A stretch of DNA of 64,000 bases, taken from contig NW_027488636.1 of NCBI RefSeq assembly GCF_050948215.1, forward strand, positions 744,001 to 808,000. Direction: 5' to 3'. This document shows positions 1 through 14,184 of this stretch, in pieces. The DNA is from Halictus rubicundus (Eukaryota > Arthropoda > Insecta > Hymenoptera > Halictidae). Every line of letters starts with the position of its first letter. Position 1 is the stretch's first letter. The translations under genes were made by a program, and so were the position numbers. Under the pieces are notes generated by a model. It was not told where the DNA came from. It saw only the letters and a program-made list of their open reading frames with translations, and made no database searches.

Positions 1-1440
1 TTGGATAGGATAGAGGATAGAATAGGATAGAGGATAGGATAGGATAGAGGATAGTATAGGATATAGGATAGGATAGGATAGAGGGTAGGATAGGATAGAG
101 GATAGGATAGGATAGGATAGAGAATAGGATATAGGATTGGATAGGATAGAGGATAGAATAGGATACAGGATAGGATAGGATAGAGGATATGATAGGATAT
201 AGGATAGGATAGGATAGAGGGAAGGATAGGATAGAGGATAGGATAGGATAGGATAGAGAATAGGATATAGGATTGGATAGGATAGAGGATAGAATAGGAT
301 ACAGGATAGGATAGGATAGGATAGAGGATAGGATAGGATAGGGGATTGGATAGAATAGAGAATAGGATAGGATACAGGATAGGATAGGATAGAGGATATG
401 ATAGGATAGAGGATAGGATAGGATAGAGTATAGGATGGGACAGAGGATAGGATAGGATAGAGGATAGGATAGTTGATATTATAGTAAAGAGGATAGGATA
501 TGATAGAGGATAGGATAGGGGACTGGATAGGATAGAGGATAGGATAGGATAGAGGATAGGATAGGATAGAGGATAGGATAGGATAGGATAGAGGATAGGA
601 TACGATAGAGGATAGGATAGGATAGAGGATAGGATAGGATAGAGGATAGGATAGGCTAGAGGATACGATATAGGAGTGGATAGGATAGAGGATAGGATAC
701 GATAGAGGATAGGATAGGATATAGGATAGGGTAGCGGAAAGGATAGGATAGAGTATAGAATAGGATAGAGGATAAGATAGGATAGAGGTTAGGATATGAT
801 AGAGTATAGGATAGGATAGAGGAGAGGATAGGGGATTGGATAGGATAGAGGACAGGATATGATATAGGATAGGATAGGATAGAGGGTAGGATAGGATAGA
901 GGATAGGATAGGAGTGGATAGTGAATAGGATATAGGATTGGATTGGATAGAGGATAGAATAGGATAGAGGATAAGGTAGGATAGAGGATAGGATATGATA
1001 GAGGATAGGATAGGATAGAGGATTTGATAGGATAGAGGATAGGATAGGGGATTGGATAGAATAGAGGATAGGATAGGATACAGGATAGGATAGGATAGAG
1101 GATATGATAGGATAGAGGATAGGATAGGATAGAGGATACGATATTATGGAGGATAGGATAGGATAAGCGATAGGATAGGATAGAGGATAGGATATGATAG
1201 ATGATAGGATAGGATAGAGGATAGGATAGGATAGGATTGAGGATAGGATGGGATAGAGGATAGGATAGGATAGAGGATACAATAGGATAGAGGATACGAT
1301 AGGATTGAGGATAGGATAGGAATGAGTATAGGATAGGATTGAGGATAGGATAGGGGATTGGATAGGATGGAGGATAGGATAGGATAGGATTGAGGATAGG
1401 ATAGGATAGAGAATAGGATAGGATAGAGGATAGGATAGAG
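1..1440. repeat. Segment duplicated at 27331-28770
   Basis: The first bases of the window match 27331 onward at a constant offset of 27330 bp, including rare variants such as GATATGATAGGATATAGG near 187 and the CTAGAGG landmark at 656 (27986 in the partner). A 17-bp length difference occurs around the TATTATAGTAAAG unit (475 versus 27822). Similarity ends near 1440 and 28770, where one copy has ATATGATAGG and the other AGAGGATTGG. The window therefore opens inside a long repeat block that is also present in the middle of the array. Confidence 0.85.
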
Positions 1441-2036
1441 GATATGATAGGATAGAGGATACGATATGGGATTGGATAGGATAGAGGATAGGATAGGATA
1501 GAGGATAGGATAGGATAGAGGATAGGATAGGATAGAGGATAGGATAGGATAGAGGATAGGATAGGATAGAGGATAGGATAGGATAGAGGATAGGATAGGA
1601 TAGAGGATAGGATAGGATAGAGGATAGGATAGGATAGAGGATAGGATAGGCTAGAGGATACGATATAGGAGTGGATAGGATAGAGGATAGGATACGATAG
1701 AGGATAGGATAGGATAGAGGATAGGATAGGGTAGCGGAAAGGATAGGATAGAGTATAGAATAGGATAGAGGATAAGATAGGATAGAGGTTAGGATATGAT
1801 AGAGTATAGGATAGTATAGAGAATAGGATATAGGATTGGATAGGATAGAGGATAGAATAGGATAGAGGATAGGATAGGATAGAGGATACGATAGGATAGG
1901 ATAGATGATATTATAGTAAAGAGGATAGGATATGATAGAGGATAGGATAGGATAGCGGAAAGGATAGGATAGAGTATAGAATAGGATAGAGTATAGGATA
2001 GGATAGAGGAGAGGATAGGGGATTGGATAGGATAGA
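1441..2036. repeat. Segment duplicated at about 7235-7796
   Basis: The series CTAGAGG landmark (1651), GCGGAAAGG, GAGGTTAGGATATG and TATTATAGTAAAG unit (1907) recurs at 7411 to 7667 with a fixed 5760-bp offset. It starts about 34 bp (two units) out of step at the left edge. The copies part at about 2036 and 7796, where the second reads GAGCATACGATAG. The same landmark order recurs around 42.7, 47.1, 48.5 and 53.5 kb, so this is one member of a dispersed block family. Confidence 0.75.
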
Positions 2037-3239
2037 GGATAGGATAGGATATAGGATAGGATAGGATAGAGGATAGGATAGGATAGAGAATAGGATATAG
2101 GTTTGGATAGGATAGAGGATAGAATAGGATAGACGATAGGATAGGATAGAGGATAGGATATGATAGAGCATAGGATAGGATAGAGGATAGGATAGGATAG
2201 AGGATATGATAGGATAGGATAGAGGATAGGATTGGATAGAGGATAGGATAGGATAGAGGATAGGATAGGATAGAGGATAGGATAGGATAGCGGAAAGGAT
2301 AGGATAGAGTATAGAATAGGATAGAGGATAGGATAGGATAGAGGATAGGATAGGATAGAGCATAGGATAGGATAGAGGATAGGATAGGATAGAGGATATG
2401 ATAGGATAGGATAGAGGATAGGATTGGATAGAGGATAGGATAGGATAGAGGATAGGATAGGATAGAGGATATGATAGGATAGAGGATACGATATGGGATT
2501 GGATAGGATAGAGGATAGGATAGGATAGAGGATATGATAGGATAGAGGATAGGATAGGATAGAGGATAGGATAGGATAGAGGATAGGATAGGATAGAGGA
2601 TAGGATAGGATAGAGGATAGGATAGGATAGAGGATAGGATAGGATAGAGGATAGGATAGGATAGAGGATAGGATAGGCTAGAGGATACGATATAGGAGTG
2701 GATAGGATAGAGGATAGGATACGACAGAGGATAGGATAGGATAGAGGATAGGATAGGATAGCGGAAAGGATAGGATAGAGTATAGAATAGGATAGAGTAT
2801 AGGATAGGATAGAGGAGAGGATAGGGGATTGGATAGGATAGAGGATAGGATAGGATATAGGATAGGATAGGATAGAGGATAGGATAGGATAGAGGATAGG
2901 ATAGGATAGAGGATAGGATAGGGAATTGGATAGAATAGAGGATAGGATAGGATACAGGATAGGATAGGATAGAGGATATGATAGGATAGAGGATAGGATA
3001 GGATAGAGGATATGATAGGATAGAGGATAGGATAGGATAGAGGATACGATATAGGATTGGATAGGATAGAGGATAGGATACGATAGAGGATAGGATAGAA
3101 TAGAGGATAGGATAGGATAGAGGATAGGATAGGATATAGGATACGATATGGGATTGGATAGGATAGAGGATAGGATACGATAGAGGATAGGATTGGATAG
3201 AGGATAGGATAGGATAGAGGATAGGATAGGATAGAGGAT

Positions 3240-4650
3240 AGGATAGGATAGAGCATAGGATAGGATAGAGGATAGGATAGGATAGAGGATATGATAGGAT
3301 AGGATAGAGGATAGGATTGGATAGAGGATAGGATAGGATAGAGGATAGGAGAGGATAGAGGATAGGATAGGATAGAGGATAGGATAGGATAGAGGATAGG
3401 ATAGGATAGAGGATAGGATAGGATAGAGGATAGGATAGGATAGAGGATAGGATAGGATAGGGTAGATGATATTATAGTAAAGAGGATAGGATATGATAGA
3501 GGATAGGATAGGGGACTGGATAGGATAGAGGATAGGATAGGATAGAGGATAGGATAGGATAGAGGATATGATAGGATAGGATAGAGGATAGGATTGGATA
3601 GAGGATAGGATAGGATAGAGGATAGGATAGGATAGAGGATAGGATAGGATAGAGGATAGGATAGGATAGAGGATAGGATAGGATAGAGGATAGGAAAGGA
3701 TAGAGGATAGGTTAGGATAGGATAGATGATATTATAGTAAAGAGGATAGGATATGATAGAGGATATGATAGAGGACTGGATAGGATAGAGGATAGGATAG
3801 GATAGAGGATAGGATAGGATAGAGGATGCGATATAGCATTGGATAGGATAGAGGATAGGATACGATAGAGGATAGGATAGAATAGAGGATAGGATAGGAT
3901 ACAGGATAGGATAGGATAGAGGATATGATAGGATAGAGGATAGGATAGGATAGAGGATAGGATAGGATAGAGCATAGGATAGGATAGAGGATAGGATAGG
4001 ATAGAGGATATGATAGGATAGGATAGAGGATAGGATTGGATAGAGGATAGGATAGGATAGAGGATAGGATAGGATAGAGGATAGGATAGGATAGAGGATA
4101 GGATAGGATAGAGGATAGGATAGGATAGAGGATAGGATAGGATAGAGGATAGGATAGGATAGGGTAGATGATATTATAGTAAAGAGGATAGGATATGATA
4201 GAGGATAGGATAGGGGACTGGATAGGATAGAGGATAGGATAGGATAGAGGATAGGATAGGATAGAGGATATGATAGGATAGGATAGAGGATAGGATTGGA
4301 TAGAGGATAGGATAGGATAGAGGATAGGATAGGATAGAGGATAGGATAGGATAGAGGATAGGATAGGATAGAGGATAGGATAGGATAGAGGATAGGAAAG
4401 GATAGAGGATAGGTTAGGATAGGATAGATGATATTATAGTAAAGAGGATAGGATATGATAGAGGATATGATAGAGGACTGGATAGGATAGAGGATAGGAT
4501 AGGATAGAGGATAGGATAGGATAGAGGATGCGATATAGCATTGGATAGGATAGAGGATAGGATACGATAGAGGATAGGATAGAATAGAGGATAGGATAGG
4601 ATACAGGATAGGATAGGATAGAGGATATGATAGGATAGAGGATAGGATAG
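3240..4650. repeat. Tandem duplication with a 702-bp period
   Basis: Two adjacent copies meet near 3945. TATTATAGTAAAG units at 3468 and 3728 recur at 4170 and 4430, exactly 702 bp away. The GATGCGATATAGCATTGG variant and the following ACAGG unit recur at the same offset. AGCATAGG near 3252 recurs at 3971 (719 bp, one 17-mer more). After about 4650 the second copy continues into AGTATAGGATGGG while the first does not. Confidence 0.82.
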
Positions 4651-5303
4651 GATAGAGTATAGGATGGGACAGAGGATAGGATAGGATAGAGGATAGGATA
4701 GGATAGGATAGAGGATAGGATAGTTGATATTATAGTAAAGAGGATAGGATATGATTGAGGATAGGATAGGGGACTGGATAGGATAGAGGATAGGATAGGA
4801 TAGAGGATAGGATAGGATAGAGGATAGGATAGGATAGAGGATAGGATAGGATAGAGGATAGGATAGGATAGAGGATAGGAAAGGATAGAGGATAGGTTAG
4901 GATAGGATAGATGATATTATTGTAAAGAGGATAGGATATGATAGAGGATATGATAGAGGACTGGATAGGATAGAGGATAGGATAGGATAGAGGATAGGAT
5001 AGGATAGAGGATGCGATATAGCATTGGATAGGATAGAGGATAGGATACGATAGAGGATAGGATAGAATAGAGGATAGGATAGGATACAGGATAGGATAGG
5101 ATAGAGGATATGATAGGATAGAGGATAGGATAGGATAGAGTATAGGATGGGACAGAGGATAGGATAGGATAGAGGATAGGATAGGATAGGATAGAGGATA
5201 GGATAGTTGATATTATAGTAAAGAGGATAGGATATGATTGAGGATAGGATAGGGGACTGGATAGGATAGAGGATAGGATAGGATAGAGGATAGGATAGGA
5301 TAG
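4310..5303. repeat. Tandem duplication with a 483-bp period
   Basis: TATTATAGTAAAG-type units at 4430 and 4726 recur at 4913 and 5209. GGAAAGG at 4395 recurs at 4878 and GCGATATAGC at 4530 recurs at 5013, all 483 bp apart. The 4913 copy has a private T (TTGTAAAG), so it mutated after or during duplication. The right copy diverges near 5303 with AGAAGATAGG. The pattern overlaps the 702-bp duplication, so the two events are nested. Related sequence with the same 260-bp and 296-bp spacings lies at 55058, 55318 and 55614. Confidence 0.8.
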
Positions 5304-8300
5304 AAGATAGGATAGGATAGGATAGAGGATAGGATACGATAGAGGATAGGATAGGATAGAGGATAGGATAGGATAGAGGATAGGATAGGCTAGAGGATAC
5401 GATATAGGAGTGGATAGGATAGAGGATAGGATACGATAGAGGATAGGATAGGATATAGGATAGGGTAGCGGAAAGGATAGGATAGAGTATAGAATAGGAT
5501 AGAGGATAAGATAGGATAGAGGTTAGGATATGATAGAGTATAGGATAGGGGATTGGATAGGATAGAGGATAGGATATGATATAGGATAGGATAGGATAGA
5601 GGGTAGGATAGGATAGAGGATAGGATAGGATAGAGGATACGATATTATGGAGGATAGGATAGGATATACGATAGGATAGGATAGAGGATAGGATATGATA
5701 GATGATAGGATAGGATAGAGGATAGGATAGGATAGGATTGAGGATAGGATAGGATTGAGGATAGGATGGGATAGAGGATAGGATAGGATAGAGGATACAA
5801 TAGGATAGAGGATACGATAGGATTGAGGATAGGATAGGAATGAGGATAGGATAGGATTGAGGATAGGATAGGGGATTGGATAGGATGGAGGATAGGATAG
5901 GATAGGATTGAGGATAGGATAGGATAGAGAATAGGATAGGATAGAGGATAGGATAGAGGATTGGATAGGATAGAGGATAGGATACGATAGAAGATAGGAT
6001 ACGATAGAGGATACGATATGATAGAGGATAGGATAGGATATGAGATTGAATAGGATAGAGGATAGGATAGGATAGAGGATAGGATAGGATTGAGGAGAGG
6101 ATAGGATAGAGGATAGGATAGAGGATAGGATAGGATTGAGGAGAGGATAGGATAGGATAGAGGATAGGATAGTTGATATTATAGTAAAGAGGATAGGATA
6201 TGATAGAGGATAGGATAGGGGACTGGATAGGATAGAGGATAGGATAGGATAGGGGATTGGATAGGATAGAGGATAGGATATGATATAGGATAGGATAGGA
6301 TAGAGGATAGGATATGATATAGGATAGGATAGGATAGAGGGTAGGATAGGATAGAGGATAGGATAGGATTGGATAGTGAATAGGATATAGGATTGGATTG
6401 GATAGAGGATAGAATAGGATAGAGGATAGGATAGGGGATTGGATAGAATAGAGGATAGGATAGGATACAGGATAGGATAGGATAGAGGATATGATAGGAT
6501 AGAGGATAGGATAGGATAGAGGATAGGATAGGATAGAGAATAGGATAGGATAGAGGATAGGATAGGATAGAGGATCGGATAAGATAGGATAGATGATATT
6601 ATAGTAAAGAGGATAGGATATGATAGAGGATAGGATAGGGGACTGGATAGGATAGAGGATAGGATAGGATAGAGGATAGGATAGGATAGAGGATAGGATA
6701 GGATAGAGGATAGGATAGGATAGAGGATAGGATAGAGGATAGGATAGGATAGAGGATAGGATAGGATAGAGGATAGGATAGGATAGAGGATAGGATAGGC
6801 TAGAGGATACGATATAGGAGTAGATAGGATAGAGGATAGGATACGATAGAGGATAGGATAGGATAGAGGATAGGATAGGATAGCGGAAAGGATAGGATAG
6901 AGTATAGAATAGGATAGAGGATAGGATAGGATAGAGGATAGGATAGGATAGAGCATAGGATAGGATAGAGGATAGGATAGGATAGAGGATATGATAGTAT
7001 AGGATAGAGGATAGGATTGGATAGAGGATAGGATAGGATAGAGGATAGGATAGGATAGAGGATAGGATAGGATAGAGGTTGGATAGGATAGAGGATAGGA
7101 TAGGATAGAGCATAGGATAGGATAGAGGATAGGATAGGATAGAGGATATGATAGGATAGGATAGAGGATAGGATTGGATAGAGGATAGGATAGGATAGAG
7201 GATAGGATAGGATAGAGGATAGGATAGGATAGAGGATATGATAGGATAGAGGATACGATATGGGATTGGATAGGATAGAGGATAGGATAGGATAGAGGAT
7301 AGGATAGGATAGAGGATAGGATAGGATAGAGGATAGGATAGGATAGAGGATAGGATAGGATATAGGATAGGATAGGATAGAGGATAGGATAGGATAGAGG
7401 ATAGGATAGGCTAGAGGATACGATATAGGAGTGGATAGGATAGAGGATAGGATACGATAGAGGATAGGATAGGATAGAGGATAGGATAGGGTAGCGGAAA
7501 GGATAGGATAGAGTATAGAATAGGATAGAGGATAAGATAGGATAGAGGTTAGGATATGATAGAGTATAGGATAGTATAGAGAATAGGATATAGGATTGGA
7601 TAGGATAGAGGATAGAATAGGATAGAGGATAGGATAGGATAGAGGATACGATAGGATAGGATAGATGATATTATAGTAAAGAGGATAGGATATGATAGAG
7701 GATAGGATAGTGTAGCGGAAAGGATAGGATAGAGTATAGAATAGGATAGAGTATAGGATAGGATAGAGGAGAGGATAGGGGATTGGATAGGATAGAGCAT
7801 ACGATAGTGGATAGGATAGGATAGAGGATAGGATAGGATAGAGAATAGGATAGGATAGATGATAGGATAGGATAGAGGATAGGATAGGATAGAGGATAGG
7901 ATAGAGGATTGGATAGGATTGAGGAGAGGATAGGATAGAGGATAGGATAGGATAGAGGATAGGATAGGATAGAGGATAGGATAGGATAGAGAATAGGATA
8001 GGATAGAGGTTAGGTTAGGATTGAGGATAGGATAGGATTGAGGAGAGGATAGGATAGAGGATAGGATAGGATAGAGGATAGGATAGGATAGAGGATAGGA
8101 TATGATAGAGGATAGGATAGGATAGAGAATTGGATAGGATAGAGGATAGGATAGGATAGTGGATAGGATAGGATAGAGCATACGATGGAGGATAGGATAG
8201 GATAGGATAGAGAATAGGATAGGATACATGGTATTATAGGGTTGAGGATAGGATAGGGTAGAGGATAGGATAGGGGATTGGATAGGATAGAGCATACGAT

Positions 8301-8659
8301 AGTGGATAGGATAGGATAGAGGATAGGATAGGATAGAGAATAGGATAGGATAGATGATAGGATAGGATAGAGGATAGGATAGGATAGAGGATAGGATAGA
8401 GGATTGGATACGATAGAGGATAGGATAGGGGATTGGATAGGATGGAGGATAGGATAGGATGGAGGATAGGACAGGATAGGATAGAGGATAGGATACGATA
8501 GAAGATAGGATACGATAGAGGATAGGATATGATAGAGGATAGGATAGGATATGAGATTGAATAGGATAGAGGATAGGATAGGATAGAGGATAGGATAGGA
8601 TTGAGGAGAGGATAGGATAGAGGATAGGATAGGATAGAGGATAGGATAGGATAGAGGAT

Positions 8660-9170
8660 AGGATATGATAGAGGATAGGATAGGATAGAGAATTGGATAG
8701 GATAGAGGATAGGATAGGATAGACGATAGGATAGGGGATTGATAGGATAGAGATTAGGATGGGATAGAGGATATTATAGGATAGAGGATAGGATAGGATA
8801 GAGGATAGGATAGGATAGAGAATAGGATAGGATAGACGATAGGATAGGATAGAGGATAGGATAGGATAGTGGATAGGATAGGATAGAGCATACGATGGAG
8901 GATAGGATAGGATAGGATAGAGAATAGGATAGGATACATGGTATTATAGGGTTGAGGATAGGATAGGGTAGAGGATAGGATAGGGGATTGGATAGGATAG
9001 AGCATACGATAGTGGATAGGATAGGATAGAGGATAGGATAGGATAGAGAATAGGATAGGATAGATGATAGGATAGGATAGAGGATAGGACAGGATAGAGG
9101 ATAGGATAGAGGATTGGATACGATAGAGGATAGGATACGATAGAGGATAGGATAGGATAGAGGATAGCAT
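8660..9170. repeat. Block shared with 11910-12553 and 13589-14232
   Basis: GAGATTAGGATGGG at 8751, the ACATGGTATT unit at 8936 and the following GATTGGATACG run recur with a 3205-bp offset near 11959-12375. They recur with a 4884-bp offset near 13638-14054. The left flank of this copy (AGAGAATTGGATAGG before AGACGATAGG) resembles the 13.6-kb copy more than the 12-kb copy. That suggests exchange between non-neighbouring copies. Confidence 0.78.
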
Positions 9171-10054
9171 TGGATTGAGGATAGGATAGGATAGAGGATA
9201 GAATAGGATAGAGTATAGGATAAGATAGTGGATATGATAAGATAGAGGATAGGATAGAATAGAGGACAGGATAGGATAGAGGATAAGATAGGATAGAGGA
9301 TACTATAGGATAGAGGATACGATAGGATTGAGGATAGGATAGGATTGAGGATAGGATAGGATTGAGGATAGGATAGGGGATTGGATAGGATGGAGGATAG
9401 GATAGGATGGAGGATAGGATAGGATAGGATTGAGGATAGGATAGGATACAGGACAGGATAGGATAGAGGATAGGATAGGGGATTGATAGGATAGAGATTA
9501 GGATGGGATAGAGGATATTATAGGATAGAGGATAGGATAGGATAGAGGATAGGATAGGATAGAGGATAGGATAGGATAGACGATAGGATAGGATAGAGTA
9601 TAGGATAGGATAGTGGATATGATAAGATAGAGGATAGGATAGAATAGAGGACAGGATAGGATAGAGGATAAGATAGGATAGAGGATAGGATAGGATAGAG
9701 GATAGGATAGGATGGAGAATAGGATAGGATACATGGTATTATAGGGTAGAGGATAGGATAGGGGATTGGATAGGATAGAGGATAGGATAGGATAGAGCAT
9801 ACGATAGTGCATAGGATAGGATAGGATAGAGAATAGGATAGGATAGAGGATAGGATAGGATAGAGGATAGGATAGGATAGAGAATAGGATAGGATAGAGG
9901 TTAGGTTAGGATTGAGGATAGGATAGGATTGAGGAGAGGATAGGATAGAGGATAGGATAGGATAGAGGATAGGATAGGATAGAGGATAGGATATGATAGA
10001 GGATAGGATAGGATAGAGAATTGGATAGGATAGAGGATAGGATAGGATAGACGA

Positions 10055-11870
10055 TAGGATAGGGGATTGATAGGATAGAGATTAGGATGGGATAGAGGTT
10101 ATTATAGGATAGAGGATACGGTTTATAGAGAATAGGATAGGATAGAGGATAGGATAGGATAGAGGATAGGATAGGGGATTGATAGGATAGAGATTAGGAT
10201 GGGATAGAGGATAGGATAGGATAGAGGATAGGATAGGATAGACGATAGGATAGGATAGAGGATAGGATAGGATAGTGGATAGGATAGGATAGAGCATTCG
10301 ATAGAGGATAGGATAGGATAGGATAGAGAATAAGATAGGATACATGGTATTATAGGGTTGAGGATAGGATAGGGTAGAGGATAGGATAGGGGATTGGATA
10401 GGATAGAGCATACGATAGTGGATAGAATAGGATAGAGGATAGGATAGGATAGAGAATAGGATAGGATAGATGATAGGATAGGATAGAGGATAGGATAGGA
10501 TAGAGGATAGGATAGAGGATTGGATACGATAGAGGATAGGATACGATAGAGGATAGGATAGGATAGAGGATAGCATTGGATTGATGGTAGGATAGGATAG
10601 AGGATAGAATAGGATAGAGTATAGGATAGGATAGTGGATATGATAAGATAGAGGATAGGATAGAATAGAGGACAGGATAGGATAGAGGATAAGATAGGAT
10701 AGAGGATAGGATAGGATAGAGGATAGGATAGGATAGTATAGAGGATACTATAGGATAGAGGATACGATAGGATTGAGGATAGAATAGGATAGGATTGAGG
10801 ATAGGACAGGATACAGGACAGGATAGGATAGAGGATAGGATAGGGGATTGATAGGATAGAGATTAGGATGGGATAGAGGATATTATAGGATAGAGGATAG
10901 GATAGGATAGAGGATAGGATAGAGGATAGGATAGGATAGAGAATAGGATAGGGTAGAGGATAGGTTAGGATTGAGGATAGGATAGGATTGAGGATAGGAT
11001 AGTATAGAGGATACTATAGGATAGAGGATACGATAGGATTGAGGATAGGATAGGATTGAGGATAGGATAGGGGATTGGATAGGATGGAGGATAGGATAGG
11101 ATGGGGGATAGGATAGGATAGGATTGAGGATAGGATAGGATACAGGACAGGATAGGATAGAGGATAGGATAGAGGATTGGATAGGATAGAGGATAGGATA
11201 CGATAGAAGATAGGATACGATAGAGGATAGGATATGATAAAGGATAGGATAGGATATGAGATTGAATAGGATAGAGGATAGGATAGGATAGAGAATAGGA
11301 TAGGATTGAGGAGAGGATAGGATTGAGGATAGGATAGGATTGAGGAGAGGATAGGATAGAGGATAGGATAGGATAGAGGATAGGATAGAGAATAGGATAG
11401 GATTGAGGAGAGGATAGGATAGAGAATAGGATAGGATAGAGGATAGGATAGGATAGAGGATAGGATAGGATAGAGAATAGGATATGATAGAGGTTAGGTT
11501 AATATTGAGGATAGGATAGGATTGAGGAGAGGATAGGATAGAGGATAGGATAGGATAGAGGATAGGATAGGATAGAGGATAGGATATGATAGAGGATAGG
11601 ATAGGATAGAGAATTGGATAGGATAGAGGATAGGATAGGATTGAGGAGAGGATAGGATAGAGGATAGGATAGGATAGAGGATAGGATAGGATATAGGATA
11701 GGATATGATAGAGGATAGGATAGGATAGAGAATTGGATATAATAGAGGATAGGATAGGGTAGAGGATAGGATAGAGGATAGGATAGAGGATAGGATAGGA
11801 TAGAGGATAGGATACGATAGAAGATAGGATACGATAGATGATAGGATATGATAGAGGATAGGATAGGATA
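10055..11870. repeat. Segment duplicated at 14185-16010, copy 1
   Basis: About 1.8 kb matches downstream sequence at an offset of 4130 bp, becoming 4147 bp (one extra 17-mer) in its right part. Shared rare features are GTTTATAGAG (10121 and 14251), the ACATGGTATT unit (10342 and 14472), GAGGATACTATAGG, and AATTGGATATAATAG (11731 and 15878). Small differences exist: GATACGGTTT here is GATAGGGTTT in the partner, and TTAATATTGAGG near 11490 is TTAGGATTGAGG there. The two copies part near 11870 and 16010. Confidence 0.82.
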
Positions 11871-11909
11871 GGATTGAGGATAGGATAGGATTGAGGATAG
11901 GATATGATA

Positions 11910-12553
11910 GAGGATAGGATAGGATAGACGATAGGATAGGGGATTGATAGGATAGAGATTAGGATGGGATAGAGGATATTATAGGATAGAGGATAGGATA
12001 GGATAGAGGATAGGATAGGATAGAGGATAGGATAGGATAGACGATAGGATAGGATAGAGGATAGGATAGGATAGTGGATAGGATAGGATAGAGCATACGA
12101 TGGAGGATAGGATAGGATAGGATAGAGAATAGGATAGGATACATGGTATTATAGGGTTGAGGATAGGATAGGGTAGAGGATAGGATAGGGGATTGGATAG
12201 GATAGAGCATACGATAGTGGATAGGATAGGATAGAGGATAGGATAGGATAGAGAATAGGATAGGATAGATGATAGGATAGGATAGAGGATAGGATAGGAT
12301 AGAGGATAGGATAGAGGATTGGATACGATAGAGGATAGGATACGATAGAGGATAGGATAGGATAGAGGATAGCATTGGATTGAGGATAGGATAGGATAGA
12401 GGATAGAATAGGACAGAGTATAGGATAGGATAGTGGATATGATAAGATAGAGGATAGGATAGAGTAGAGGACAGGATAGGATAGAGGATAAGATAGGATA
12501 GAGGATAGGATAAGGGATTGATAGGATAGAGATTAGGATGGGATAGAGGATAG
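11910..12553. repeat. Segment duplicated at 13589-14232
   Basis: This roughly 640-bp block, including GAGATTAGGATGGG, an ACATGGTATT unit at 12141 and GATAAGGGATTGATAGG at its right end, recurs 1679 bp downstream (unit at 13820). The match begins after AGAGGATAGG near 11910 and ends where the partner continues into GATATTATAGG. Confidence 0.8.
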
Positions 12554-14184
12554 GATAGGATAGAGAATAGGATAGGATTGAGGAGAGGATAGGATTGAGG
12601 ATAGGATAGGATTGAGGAGAGGATAGGATAGAGGATAGGATAGGATAGAGGATAGGATAGAGGATAGGATAGGATTGAGGAGAGGATAGGATAGAGAACA
12701 GGATAGGATAGAGGATAGGATAGGATAGAGGATAGGATAGGATAGAGAATAGGATAGGATAGAGGTTAGGTTAGGATTGAGGATAGGATAGGATTGAGGA
12801 GAGGATAGGATAGAGGATAGGATAGGATAGAGGATAGGATAGGATAGAGGATAGGATATGATAGAGGATAGGATAGGATAGAGAATTGGATAGGATAGAG
12901 GATAGGATAGAGGATAGGATAGAGGATAGGATAGGATAGAGGATAGGATACGATAGAAGATAGGATACGATAGATGATAGGATATGATAGAGGATAGGAT
13001 AGGATAGGATTGAGGATAGGATAGGATTGAGGATAGGATAGGATAGAGGATAGGATAGGATAGAGGATACTATAGGATAGAGGATACGATAGGATTGAGG
13101 ATAGGATAGGATAGGTTTGAGGATAGGATAGGAGATGGATAGGATGGAGGATAGGATAGGATGGAGGATAGGATAGGATAGGATTGAGGATAGGATAGGA
13201 TAGAGGACAGGATAGGATAGAGGATAGGATAGAGGATTGGATAGGATAGAGGATAGGATACGATAGAAGATATGATACGATAGAGGATAGGATATGATAG
13301 AGGATAGGATAGGATATGAGATTGAATAGGATAGAGGATAGGATAGGATAGAGGATAGGATAGGATTGAGGAGAGGATAGGATAGAGGATAGGATAGGAT
13401 AGAGGATAGGATAGGATAGAGGATAGGATAGGATAGAGAATAGGATAGGATAGAGGTTAGGTTAGGATTGAGGATAGGATAGGATTGAGGAGAGGATAGG
13501 ATAGAGGATAGGATAGGATAGAGGATAGGATAGGATAGAGGATAGGATATGATAGAGGATAGGATAGGATAGAGAATTGGATAGGATAGAGGATAGGATA
13601 GGATAGACGATAGGATAGGGGATTGATAGGATAGAGATTAGGATGGGATAGAGGATATTATAGGATAGAGGATAGGATAGGATAGAGGATAGGATAGGAT
13701 AGAGGATAGGATAGGATAGACGATAGGATAGGATAGAGGATAGGATAGGATAGTGGATAGGATAGGATAGAGCATACGATGGAGGATAGGATAGGATAGG
13801 ATAGAGAATAGGATAGGATACATGGTATTATAGGGTTGAGGATAGGATAGGGTAGAGGATAGGATAGGGGATTGGATAGGATAGAGCATACGATAGTGGA
13901 TAGGATAGGATAGAGGATAGGATAGGATAGAGAATAGGATAGGATAGATGATAGGATAGGATAGAGGATAGGATAGGATAGAGGATAGGATAGAGGATTG
14001 GATACGATAGAGGATAGGATACGATAGAGGATAGGATAGGATAGAGGATAGCATTGGATTGAGGATAGGATAGGATAGAGGATAGAATAGGACAGAGTAT
14101 AGGATAGGATAGTGGATATGATAAGATAGAGGATAGGATAGAATAGAGGACAGGATAGGATAGAGGATAAGATAGGATAGAGGA

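Larger units (their letters stand above)
1..8220. repeat. Array domain A: 17-mers with TATTATAGTAAAG landmark units
   Basis: This domain mixes plain 17-mers with a distinctive unit containing GATATTATAGTAAAG. I place that unit at 475, 1907, 3468, 3728, 4170, 4430, 4726, 5209, 6175, 6595 and 7667, with a one-base variant (TTGTAAAG) at 4913. Other landmarks are CTAGAGGATACGATATAG (C at about 656, 1651, 5390, 7411) and GCGGAAAGG. The irregular spacing shows local duplications rather than one fixed long period. Nothing gene-like is seen. Confidence 0.9.
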
